The notes below the pieces were generated by a model. That model did no database searches, was not told the origin of the DNA, and saw only the letters and a program-made list of their open reading frames with translations. Positions 25,546 to 35,990 of a stretch of 64,000 bases of DNA are shown here, piece after piece. The DNA lies in the NCBI GenBank assembly GCA_965224275.1, contig CBDCYR010000005.1, positions 496,001-560,000 on the forward strand. Reading direction: 5' to 3'. The stretch's first letter is position 1, and each line of letters begins with the position of its first letter. Source of the stretch: CAUZWH01 sp965224275 (GTDB lineage Bacteria > Pseudomonadota > Alphaproteobacteria > SHVV01). Position numbers and translations under genes: made by a program.

Positions 25546-26981
25546 ATGCTATCCCGGGAGGATAACGAACGGCTAACGCAGGTTGCAGCCGGGACCCCGA
25601 TGGGGACGTTGCTGAGACGATATTGGATGCCGGCGCTGCTGTCGGCGGAACTGGAAGCCGACGGCGCCCCGGTCCGGGTGCGTCTTCTCGGCGAGCAACT
25701 CATCGCATTTCGCGACAGCGCCGGTCGGGTCGGTCTGCTCGAAGAGTTTTGCGCCCATCGGCGCGCCTCCCTGTTCTTGGGCCGCAACGAGCAATGCGGC
25801 CTGCGCTGCGTCTATCATGGTTGGAAATACGACATCGAAGGCCGCATCGTCGACATGCCAACCGAACCGGCAGATAGCACCTTCAAGGAGCGGGTTAGGC
25901 AGCCCGCATATCCGAGCTGGCCGTCGAGGCTTTTAAAAAAACTTCCCCGCCGAACTGGCGAAGATCCGGGCGAGGCTCCCGAAAGGCGTCGAGATAGACA
26001 AGATGAAGCCCGCATCGGCCAGAAGAATAAGCTCACACGCCGATGGGCCGACGTGGCACGCGCCCGCGGGCGCCCCGCGACCAGCGCACCGTGTGGGCGT
26101 ATATGGGACCGCTCGAGCAGATGCCGCCAAAGCCTCATTTCGGCTGGACGCAGCCTCCGGCGACACATCGGAGCGTCAGTAGGAACTGGCAGGAATGCAG
26201 CTATTTGCAAGCCGTCGAAGGCGGCGTCGATAGCGCCCACGTCGGCTGGCTGCATCGCGTTCTTCAACCCGAGGACGGCGGCGCCGGTTTCAGTGGCATC
26301 TGGACCGAAAATGTGGTCGCCGACGAAGTTGATCCAACCGATTACGGCCACGTCTATGCCTGCATCCGTTCCGTGCCCGACGACCGTAAATGGGCCCGGA
26401 TCTATCATTTCGTCATGCCGTTTCACGTCATGTTTCCGCTGGAACTGGGCTATGGCGGTACCGGCCTCGATAGCTACACGCCGATGATGGGCGGAACGAT
26501 GTGGGTACCCATGGATGACGAAAACGCCATGATGTACCTGTGGACCGTCCGCCTCGGCGAGGAACCGTTGACCATGGCAGAGCGCGAGTGGCTCGATCGG
26601 ATCCGCGGCCTCGGCCCCGGCACGTTGACCGATGACTTCCGCAAGCTCCGCAATAGGCAAAGCAATTGGGGCATTGATCGCGCGTTGCAGAAGAGCACAA
26701 ACTTTAGCGGCATCGACGGCATCCTGGCGCAGGATCACGCCGTCCAGGAGGGCATGGGCCCAATCGTTGACCGTCGCAACGAGCACCTCGGCAAGACCGA
26801 CCACGCCGTGGTCCGCACGCGCTGCGTTCTGCTCGACGCACTCGATAGCCTCGAGGCGGGTCGCGAGCCGCCTGGCCTAACGACCAGCTACTACGGGCTG
26901 TTCGGCAGCGAACGGATTCTACCCAACGATGCGGATTGGCGGACGCACTTGCTGCGCCAAGGCAATGAGGTGGCCGAGTAA
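25546..26981 (+). pseudogene. Phthalate-4,5-dioxygenase-type Rieske oxygenase, frameshifted
   Basis: The first frame (MLSREDNERLTQVAAGTPMG...) carries the Rieske ligands CAHRRAS and CVYHGWKYD, up to KERVRQPAYP at about 25914. The last frame resumes at about 26070 with RTVWAYMGPLEQ, then QAVEGGVDSAHVGWLH (iron-site His) and runs to 26981. Between them a third frame encodes NFPAELAKIRARLPKGVEID, entered at a seven-A run (25935-25941). At least two, probably three, small indels are needed to restore one ORF of about 480 residues. The insert between Rieske and catalytic parts is longer than in typical family members. It heads an operon with the NTF2-like and reductase genes. Confidence 0.75.
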
Positions 26982-27013
26982 GCTCGCCAGCGTCCACCTA
27001 AGGAGGACATAAC

Positions 27014-27373
27014 GTGGCTGAGAATATAGCGGAAGTCGTCGAGACGTATTTTCGGGCAAATCGCACGCACGACCTAAACCTGATGCGCTCGATATTGGCC
27101 GATGACGTCGAAATCACCAGCCAGGCCGGAACCATCAAAGGCGCTGATGCCTGTCTCGAGTTGGTCGATAAGTTTCTTACCCAGGTCGGCGGCATCGATC
27201 CCCAGCCGGGTCCATTGCTGATCGATGGTGACACCGTCGCGGTTCAGATCCAGGCCCACTTGCCGCAGTTGAAGGAGATCCGCAATCTTGGCGACTTCTT
27301 CACCATCAAGAAAGGCAAGATCACGCAACTCTTCATCTATCAGGCCAACACCATCAAGATGGCGCGCTCGTAA
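27014..27373 (+). CDS. NTF2-like (SnoaL/ketosteroid-isomerase fold) small protein
   Basis: 119 residues, GTG start with an AAGGAGG ribosome site. AEVVETYFRANRTHDLNLMRSILADDVEI is the usual opening of the NTF2-like cone fold, and the hydrophobic DGDTVAVQIQAH and DFFTIKKGKITQLFIYQ strands follow. It lies between the oxygenase and reductase genes. Ring-hydroxylating oxygenase beta subunits share this fold, but this protein is shorter; it may instead isomerise or bind the product. No catalytic assignment is safe. Confidence 0.8.
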   Translation: MAENIAEVVETYFRANRTHDLNLMRSILADDVEITSQAGTIKGADACLELVDKFLTQVGGIDPQPGPLLIDGDTVAVQIQAHLPQLKEIRNLGDFFTIKKGKITQLFIYQANTIKMARS

Positions 27374-27388
27374 AGAGGAAACCGATTG

Positions 27389-28997
27389 ATGTCAGGCGCT
27401 TGGAATCGCGACGAATCCCCATTCCACGAAGGAGAACAAGACGTCCAAAAGCGCCTCGGTGTCCGCGACATTGAAGACTGGGCGCGCAAGGTCGTGCGTG
27501 ACCATCTTCCCGAGGAGCACCGATCTTTCCACACGGCGCTGCCGTTCCTGGTGGTTGCCGCCCGCGATACTCAAGCACGCCCTTGGGCGACAATGCTGAC
27601 GGGACCGCAAGGCTTCGTCACATCGCCCGATCCGCAATCTCTTGTCATCGCAGCAACACCGGCTCGCGGTGATGGGCTCGAATTGGCCCTCGCGAGCGGC
27701 GCCGACATTGGCATTCTCGGCATCGAACTCGCCACCCGTCGGCGCAACCGTGTGAACGGCCGCGTGGTGGACATTTCTTCCAACGCCATCACCTTTGACG
27801 TCGAGCAGGTCCTTTGGCAACTGTCCGCAATATATCCGCGAGCGTGCGTGGCGCCGGGTCGACGACGAAGCCGCTGGGATAGCGGTGCGAGGCACCCGCC
27901 TCACACCGTCGCAACGGCAGTGGATCGCCGCTGCCGACACTTTCTTCATTGCCAGCGGCTACCGCGCCCAGGGTGAGAGCGCCACCTTCGGCATGGACGC
28001 CTCCCATCGCGGCGGCGACCGTGGCTTCGTCCGGGTTGTCAGCGCGACCCGTATCGAATTTCCCGATTACGACCCTCGGGCGGGATTTCTGTTCGTGGAT
28101 TTCGAAACCGGCAGCCTGCTCCAGCTAACGGGTACGACGGCAATAGATTGGGATTCAGAGGCCGTCGCGCGCATCGTTGGTGCCCGCCGCTTGGTAACGT
28201 TCGATATTGAAGAAATTATTGAGCTGCCTGCCGCGGTCGCCCTGCGGTGGGACGCGGATGCGGAGTCTGTCCGCTCGCTGCGGCTCATCGAAAAAACCCG
28301 AGAAAGCGAGGAGGTAACCTCGTTTGTGTTTGAGTCACGCGACGCCGGTCCACTACCGGTATTCGAAGCCGGCCAACACTTACCAATTGAGCTTGACGTG
28401 CCGGGCCTGGAAGAGCCGGTGCGCCGCACCTATTCGCTCTCGGGTGCGCCCAATAGCGATCGCTACCGCATCAGCGTCAAACGCGAGCCTCGAGGCCTCG
28501 CGTCACGCCACCTGCACGACCACGTCGAACCCGGCGCGATCATCGACACCCGCAGACCAGCCGGCGACTTCATGATGTCGTGCAACCAATGCCCGGTCGC
28601 GCTCGTGAGTGCCGGCGTCGGTGTAACACCGATGATCAGCATGCTTCACGCACTGGCCGCGGCGGGTAGCAACAGCCCGGTCTGGTTCGTTCACGGTGCT
28701 CGCGACGGCGCGCGCCATGCGTTGGCACAAGAAGTCCGCGCGCTCGCGGCAAATCATAGCGGCATTCAGGTCCATGTTACCTATAGCCAACCCCGCCCCG
28801 AGGACGAGGTTGGGATCGACTACGACAGCCGGGGTCGTGTCGACGGCGCCCTATTGGCCGGTCTCATCGAAGATGTCGACGCCCACTACTTCCTATGTGG
28901 GCCCGTTCGCATGGCCGACGTCCAAACCGAACTCGAGCACCGCGGCATCATTGCTGAACACATCCACACAGAGTCCTTCGGACCGGCGGCGGGCTGA
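27389..28997 (+). pseudogene. PPOX-domain/ferredoxin-reductase fusion flavoprotein, frameshifted
   Basis: N-terminal part (FHTALPFLVVAARDTQARPW...) is a pyridoxamine-phosphate-oxidase-like FMN barrel. The C-terminal ~220 residues are an FAD/NAD ferredoxin-reductase module (RRTYSLSGAPNS, VSAGVGVTPMISML, HYFLCGP). The frame breaks at base 27809, an extra G: ...TFDVEQ continues as SFGNCPQYIRERAWRRVDD in the next frame. Repaired length is about 535 residues. The usual C-terminal plant-type [2Fe-2S] ferredoxin domain is absent. In context it is the likely electron donor to the oxygenase at 25546. Confidence 0.82.
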
Positions 28998-29073
28998 TGA
29001 TCGGACCACAAACCGAGGCGCGTTAGTCCGCTTCCGGGCGACGAATGCTCCATAGCGATAGAGGACCCGCCCA

Positions 29074-30751
<1,678 letters not shown>

Positions 30752-30862
30752 GGCCGATCGTGGCCCGCGGCGTTCCGCCAAGCAGCCTGATGATTGGGTG
30801 TTGGCGGTTATCAACGCCCGTAGGGGCCGCCCTAAACGACTTCCGACTTGCCCGGCTGAACG

Positions 30863-31600
30863 ATGGCACTTAACGATTTGCTCACGCTTGAGTTGCTGCT
30901 CGCCGCGATGGTTGCCGCTGTCGCCGGTTTTACCAAGGGCTTTGCCGGGTTCGGCGGCGGCATGATCATGGCGCCGCTGTTTAGCCTGTTGTTGGGGCCG
31001 GTGCAGGCGATTGCGACGCTAACGATCCTGGAGGTGCTTGCTTCTCTATGGCTGCTGCCGCGCGCGCTGCCGCAGACCGACTGGCGTCTAATCGGGCCGC
31101 TTGGCTTTCTAACTTGCTTGTTCACACCAATTGGTTTCTACGCCCTGTTGACGGTTGAACCCGACATCATGCGCCGCGTGATCGGCACGACGGTGCTCCT
31201 TGCCGCCCTGATCATGCTAAGTGGATGGCGCTACACCGGGTCAACCCGGCCGCTGCTGACTGGCAGCGTGGGCAGCTTCGCCGGAATCTTGATGGGAAGC
31301 ACCGGTCTCGGCGGGCCACCGGTGGTCTTGTACGTCTTGTCTCGGCCAGGCTCCTCCGACCGGGCGCGGGCCGGAATCATCAGCTATTTCACCATTGCGC
31401 TGCTGTTTTTGACCGGCATGTTTGGCTGGCGCGGCATCATCGATGTTGTGACTCTGTCGCGTTGCGCCGTGCTGGCGCCGCTGTTCGTGCTGGTCACCTT
31501 TGCCGGCAGTCGGCTCTATGGCAATGCCAACGAGAAGTTGTTCCGGCGCATTGCGCTTGGGTTGCTGGTGTTTGCCGGCCTCGTGGCGATCGTGAGTTAG
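30863..31600 (+). CDS. TSUP/TauE-SafE family anion exporter 1
   Basis: 245 residues, about eight membrane helices in two homologous halves. GFAGFGGGMIMAPLFSLLLGP is the family's first-half signature and GSTGLGGPPVVLYVL the second. TSUP proteins export sulfite, sulfoacetate or other organic anions. It follows the acyl-CoA synthetase gene. A second family member lies at 45882-46619. Confidence 0.9.
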   Translation: MALNDLLTLELLLAAMVAAVAGFTKGFAGFGGGMIMAPLFSLLLGPVQAIATLTILEVLASLWLLPRALPQTDWRLIGPLGFLTCLFTPIGFYALLTVEPDIMRRVIGTTVLLAALIMLSGWRYTGSTRPLLTGSVGSFAGILMGSTGLGGPPVVLYVLSRPGSSDRARAGIISYFTIALLFLTGMFGWRGIIDVVTLSRCAVLAPLFVLVTFAGSRLYGNANEKLFRRIALGLLVFAGLVAIVS

Positions 31601-31637
31601 CGCGGTCCTGTTCCGCGGCAACTATGCCCGGACCACC

Positions 31638-32627
31638 TCACACCAGGTACAGCGCTTCCTCCGCCGTAACCGACGCCCAATCGACCTCGGTATTGTCGCG
31701 ATCGTGATAAAAGTGGAGCAGGTTGCCATCGAGATCGTTGATGGCGAGGCTGCGCCGGCTTGGATGGTCGACGTCGACGATCAAATCGATTGCCGCGTCC
31801 TGCGCGCGCGCTTTCGAGGCATCGAGTTCGGCTTCGTCGGCCATGCACATGCTGACGTGGTGAAACCCGGGCGTCAGCCCGCGTTTGTCGCGGAACAGGC
31901 CGAGCGTCCGCTCGCCCAGCGTGCCGGTTAGCACGGCCCAATCCGCATCCGCGCCGCCGGCCAGCGGCTGCAACCCCACGACCTCGGTGTAGAAGAAATA
32001 CATCGCATCCCAATCGCGGGTAACGAAGGCGCCCGCCGTGGTCTTCAAAGGATGGAATACGGCAGCGTCAACGCGGGTAAATTCGGGGTCTTCGACCACA
32101 TTGCGCTCGGTATCCGGCCACGGCGTCCACGGTTTCCAGTCCGGGTTCTGCCAGTAGAACGTGCCGTGTTTGAGCCGCCACCACTCCTTGAGCGTATCGA
32201 CATAAACCTCGATCTGGTTGCCGTCGGGGTCGTACATGTAGGTCGAGTGAGTGTTGCCGTGATCCTCGATTACCGTGAAATTGACGTCGTGCTCAACCGC
32301 GCGGTCGTACCACAGACACAACGCGACATCGTGTTCCATCTCGAAAGCGACGTGGAACAGACCGATGTGGTCGGCATCCTTTTCCGGCCAGTAGCGCGTC
32401 GAGAATTCCATCACCGCGACGTCGTGGTGGGTGTTGCCGTTGCAGATAAACCCGGCTTTCAACGGCGGCCGGCGATAGGCTTCATTGAGGCCAACCACAT
32501 TGGTGTAGAAGTCCATCGACTTGTTCCAATCGGCGACGAAGTAATTGGAATGTGTGAGTCGCCGCGGCGCGATCAGCGATTGCGGCATGATCGGCTTAAC
32601 CTGTTGGTCGACTTCCTGAATAGCCAT
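31638..32627 (-). CDS. Two-domain extradiol-dioxygenase-type VOC protein
   Basis: 329 residues, two VOC modules. In the first, His in RLTHSNYFVAD, His in IGLFHVAFEM and Glu in NQIEVYVD give the Fe/Mn triad of type I extradiol dioxygenases (catechol 2,3-dioxygenase, HpaD-like). The second module (GFHHVSMCM, GNLLHFYHD) has lost the exact triad. ATG 32627 has a GGAGG site; upstream codons are non-conserved. Expected reaction: O2-dependent ring cleavage of a catechol-like substrate. Last gene of the hyuAB-transporter run, but separated from ridA by a strong terminator hairpin. Confidence 0.82.
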   Translation of the reverse strand: MAIQEVDQQVKPIMPQSLIAPRRLTHSNYFVADWNKSMDFYTNVVGLNEAYRRPPLKAGFICNGNTHHDVAVMEFSTRYWPEKDADHIGLFHVAFEMEHDVALCLWYDRAVEHDVNFTVIEDHGNTHSTYMYDPDGNQIEVYVDTLKEWWRLKHGTFYWQNPDWKPWTPWPDTERNVVEDPEFTRVDAAVFHPLKTTAGAFVTRDWDAMYFFYTEVVGLQPLAGGADADWAVLTGTLGERTLGLFRDKRGLTPGFHHVSMCMADEAELDASKARAQDAAIDLIVDVDHPSRRSLAINDLDGNLLHFYHDRDNTEVDWASVTAEEALYLV

Positions 32628-32706
32628 TCGAGCCTCCGTGGCGATAGGGTTGCCAAGACTTGCCACGACTCTAGCGCGAACCGTGGCAAGCGACGAGGTC
32701 AAATGA

Positions 32707-32743
32707 AAACGGCCCGGAATCTCACCCGGGCCGTTTCATTTTT
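32707..32743. terminator. Rho-independent terminator
   Basis: An 11-bp GC-rich stem, AAACGGCCCGG pairing with CCGGGCCGTTT (32707-32736), has T-runs on both sides. It sits after the RidA stop and before the VOC start on the minus strand, and probably limits read-through. Confidence 0.8.
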
Positions 32744-32753
32744 ATTCGCAATA

Positions 32754-33155
32754 TCAATGTTTTACGAGAGCCACACATTCGATTTCGATATCGAATTCCC
32801 AGGGCCATGAGCCCACCGAGCAGAACGTCCGCGCGGGTGGATCCTTGGGAAAGAACTTCGCGTACACCTCGTTTATGGCGTTGAAATACCCCACATTGGT
32901 GCAGAAAATCGTGCACTTCAGAACGGTCTCCATCGTGCCGCCGGCTGATTCGACCGCAATCTTGACGTTGTTGAGCACGCACTCGGTCTGCGCCTTGATG
33001 TCGGCGATCAGGATGCCGCCGGTTTTCAGGTCGAACGGCGGCAAACCCGATACGTAGATCAGGTCCCCAGCGCGGACCACGCCCGAGAGCGGTACACCGG
33101 CTTCATCGAGTGCTTTCGTGATGTGGTTGTCACCGCGGATAATCTCTTTTTCCAT
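32754..33155 (-). CDS. RidA/YjgF-family protein 2
   Basis: 133 residues. The canonical RidA carboxylate-binding Arg is present in PPARTFCSVGSWPWEFDIEIECVAL, and GLPPFDLKTGGILIADIKAQTECVL is the standard family block. It can be expected to hydrolyse reactive enamine/imine intermediates released by PLP or oxidase enzymes. AGGAGGAA precedes the start. It lies downstream of the ABC transporter genes and is flanked on both sides by terminator hairpins. Confidence 0.9.
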   Translation of the reverse strand: MEKEIIRGDNHITKALDEAGVPLSGVVRAGDLIYVSGLPPFDLKTGGILIADIKAQTECVLNNVKIAVESAGGTMETVLKCTIFCTNVGYFNAINEVYAKFFPKDPPARTFCSVGSWPWEFDIEIECVALVKH

Positions 33156-33187
33156 CATTTCCTCCTGGTTTCATGAAGACGAAGAAA

Positions 33188-33217
33188 GCCCCCGTCCACA
33201 CGATGCGGTACGGGGGC
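33188..33217 (-). terminator. Rho-independent terminator after the binding-protein gene
   Basis: GCCCCCGT (33188-33195) pairs with ACGGGGGC (33210-33217). On the minus strand the stem is followed by CTTTCTTC. It lies 33 bp past the stop of the substrate-binding protein gene. Confidence 0.75.
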
Positions 33218-33250
33218 GGAATTACGCTTGCCGTGGGGCGATAAGCCCGA

Positions 33251-34247
33251 CTAGCAGCCTTTCAAATACTGGTTCGTATAGTAGGTATCCACGGCCACCT
33301 TGGCTTTGAGGTCGAGAAACTTCTCCATGGCGGCGATCGACGTCTCCCAATCGGCCCTCACGTTGCAACCCAGCGGGCTGCTCGGGTTGCTGGGGCTATC
33401 GAGGTAATCGAGCGTCAACGTTAGTTGTTCGGTCGCGACCGCGACATTGATCTTGTCGACATATTTGGTCGATGCGGCAACCGCTGCTTGCGGATCTTTG
33501 CGCGCGTCCGCCCAGCCTCTTAAGGCAGCCCTGACCAACGCACCGGCAAACGCTGATTGTTCGGCCATGAACTTGTCGTTGAGTTGGACGCCGGCGCTGA
33601 TGATATTGAGCCCGTTGTCGGCGAACTGGAAACTATCGGCCATGACGCCTGCTTTCTTCAGCAGCGGAAGTTGCATGATCGGGTAGGTGACATAGGCGTC
33701 GACCTTTTTGGTCGCCAGCGACGCCACGAAAGCCGCGCCCGGTATCCCAACCTCATTGATCGTCGACTTATTAATACCAGCCGCCGCGAACCAACCCGGC
33801 AACAGGCGCGTGGTCGATCCACCCGGAATGACCCCAATCGTCTTAACCTTCAAGATCTTTGGGTCCGTTTATGCCTTCGCCCTTGCGAAACACCAGACCA
33901 ATCGGGCTTTTGCGCAAAACAAGTCCCGCCATCTTGGACTTGATCCCAACCTTATTGACACCCTGGATCAACGGGCCGGCATCGGCATGGCCGATCTTGG
34001 CCGCGCCACTCGCGATCAGGTTGACCGTGGTCGCCCCTCCCGAACCCTTGAGGAGTTTGACGTTGGCGCCGGCGTCTTTGAAATATCCGCGATCGAGGGC
34101 AAGATAATAGGGTGCGTGGATGCCAACGAACGGGAAATCGAGTTGGAAGACAATGTCTTCGATGGCACTGGCCGGGCTCGTCGTAGCGACGCTAAGCGCT
34201 AAAAGTCCCAAACCGGCAAACGCAGTTTTCAATGTGTTTTTTTGCAT
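33251..34247 (-). pseudogene. NMT1/SsuA-type ABC substrate-binding protein, frameshifted
   Basis: Starts with a signal peptide (MQKNTLKTAFAGLGLLALSV...ASA) and the NMT1 pattern DFPFVGIHAPYYLALDRGYFKDAGANVKLLKGSGG. The frame stops after NGPKDLEG; the next frame continues KTIGVIPGGSTTRLLPGWF to 33251. One extra T in the GGTTAAG stretch near 33845 explains it; repaired length is about 331 residues. The ATPase and permease genes directly upstream on the same strand make this the binding protein of that transporter. It is distinct from the binding protein at 11124. Confidence 0.87.
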
Positions 34248-34324
34248 ATCGGGTCACCTCCCTTGCTATGTGAAGAACCTCACAACCAAATTACCACGCG
34301 TCGCAACGCGGCGCTGCGAATTGC

Positions 34325-35161
34325 TCACGCCGTGTCTCCATAATCCTCTTCGGTCAAAACGCCGCGCGCGGCGAAGAGCTGGAAAATCTGCTCCGTGTGG
34401 GTGCCAAACTCGCGCGTGTTTTGGATTTTCCAGCGGCGTGGCCGGGCGAGATCAATCGTCAGGATTTGGTCGATCTCGCCTGGCCGCGGCGTCATGACAA
34501 TCACTCGATCACTCAGAAAAACAGCTTCCTGAACCGAGTGTGTCACCAGAAAAACTGTTTTCTTTTGCGCGTAACAAATCCGCTGAAGATCGATCACGAG
34601 CTGTTGTCGGGTAAGCGTATCAAGGGCGCCAAACGGCTCGTCCATGAACAAAAGTGGCGGATCGTGCAGCAGCGCCCGGCACAGCGCGACCCGCTGCTGC
34701 ATCCCGCCGCTCAACTCATGGGGGTACTTATCCTCGAAACCCGCGAGCCCGACGTCGGTGAGCAGTTTGAGCGCGCGCACACGATATTCGTCAATCGGAA
34801 GCCGACGCGCTTCCGCTTGCAGCAGAATATTGCCGAGCGCGTCGCGCCAACCGAGCAAGGCGGCGTTTTGAAAGACAATACCGGCCTGCACCTGCGGTCC
34901 AACGACGCTGTCCCCATAAATCTCGATGGTGCCACCGCTCGCCGGCAGCAGCCCGGCCAGAATATTGAGCAGGGTCGACTTGCCGCAGCCTGACTGGCCA
35001 ACGATGGAAATAAACTCGCCATTGCGTATCTCGAAACTGACCTCACGCAGCGCTTCGACCGGGCCAGATCGAGTCTCATAGGTTTTCGCCACCTGGTTCG
35101 CGGAGACAGCGATCTCGTCGTCAACGCCTGGCTCCGATGCGGAGATTTCGTCGACAGCCAT
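34325..35161 (-). CDS. ABC transporter ATPase (SsuB/TauB type)
   Basis: 278 residues. Walker A GQSGCGKST, signature LSGGMQQRV, Walker B LLFMDEPFGALD and H-loop THSVQEA are all intact. The SsuB/TauB/ThiZ group energises uptake of sulfonates, pyrimidines or aromatic acids. ATG 35161 was chosen because it lies 4 bp after the permease stop; upstream in-frame codons fall inside the permease gene. Confidence 0.9.
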   Translation of the reverse strand: MAVDEISASEPGVDDEIAVSANQVAKTYETRSGPVEALREVSFEIRNGEFISIVGQSGCGKSTLLNILAGLLPASGGTIEIYGDSVVGPQVQAGIVFQNAALLGWRDALGNILLQAEARRLPIDEYRVRALKLLTDVGLAGFEDKYPHELSGGMQQRVALCRALLHDPPLLFMDEPFGALDTLTRQQLVIDLQRICYAQKKTVFLVTHSVQEAVFLSDRVIVMTPRPGEIDQILTIDLARPRRWKIQNTREFGTHTEQIFQLFAARGVLTEEDYGDTA

Positions 35162-35165
35162 GGGC

Positions 35166-35987
35166 TCAGCGGGCCAGGTCGGTCCTGTCGTGCACAGCCC
35201 ACGGCGCCACCCATCGCTCGAATAGTTTGAAGCCCTCAAAGGCGACGATGCTGATCATGCTGAGGACCACGAGCACGGCAAACATCAGATCGACGTCGAG
35301 TTGGCCGACGGAGAATACCAACAGGTAGCCAAGTCCTTCGCTCGCACCGACAAATTCGGCAACGATGGCCCCGACGATGGCAAAGACAAGCGCCACCTCA
35401 AGGCCGGCAAACAAGCTCGGCAACGAGTGCGGCAGACTGATTTTGACGAGGGTTTGGCTGCGACTGAGACCCATTGATCGCGCCAAACTGATGAGCTCCG
35501 GTGGAACCGTGCGAATGCCGAGAATTGTCGCGACGACGATGGGGAAAAAGGCGATGAGCGCGGTCAGAATCACCTTGGGCATCAGACCATAGCCCATCCA
35601 AACGGCAAACAGAGGTGCGATCGCAACCTTGGGTACGCCTTGCAACGCAATGATTGGTGGGTAGATGAAGCGGCCGATCAAAGAGCTCGTTGCGACGATG
35701 ATTCCGAGCGGAATACCGATGATGATCGCCAGCGCCAAGCCCCCGGCGATCTCGTAGATGGTGACGCCGCTATGCTTGAGAATAATGCCGAAATCGACGA
35801 CCAAAACCTGGGCGACGAGATGGGGCGGCGGCAGGATGAACAGGGGGATATCGAAACCGACCGCGGCCGCCTCCCAAACCACCACGATCGTGACAATCGA
35901 CGACATCGGGATCCCAATCTTCGTCAGGTAGCGCCGGAATGTGCTTTGCCGAGGGGATATTGGCGTCGGTACTGGTTTGGTCGCCAT
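35166..35987 (-). CDS. ABC transporter permease (SsuC/TauC type)
   Basis: 273 residues, about six membrane helices. The cytoplasmic EAA loop (LARSMGLSRSQTLVKISLPHSLPSL, where the G is followed by the ATPase-docking helix) is clear. It forms the membrane channel with the ATPase encoded next and receives substrate from the binding protein at 33251. Its start overlaps the HyuB region (stop TGA at 35991-35993, ATG at 35987), suggesting translational coupling of uptake and hydrolysis. Confidence 0.9.
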   Translation of the reverse strand: MATKPVPTPISPRQSTFRRYLTKIGIPMSSIVTIVVVWEAAAVGFDIPLFILPPPHLVAQVLVVDFGIILKHSGVTIYEIAGGLALAIIIGIPLGIIVATSSLIGRFIYPPIIALQGVPKVAIAPLFAVWMGYGLMPKVILTALIAFFPIVVATILGIRTVPPELISLARSMGLSRSQTLVKISLPHSLPSLFAGLEVALVFAIVGAIVAEFVGASEGLGYLLVFSVGQLDVDLMFAVLVVLSMISIVAFEGFKLFERWVAPWAVHDRTDLAR

Positions 35988-35990
35988 CAC

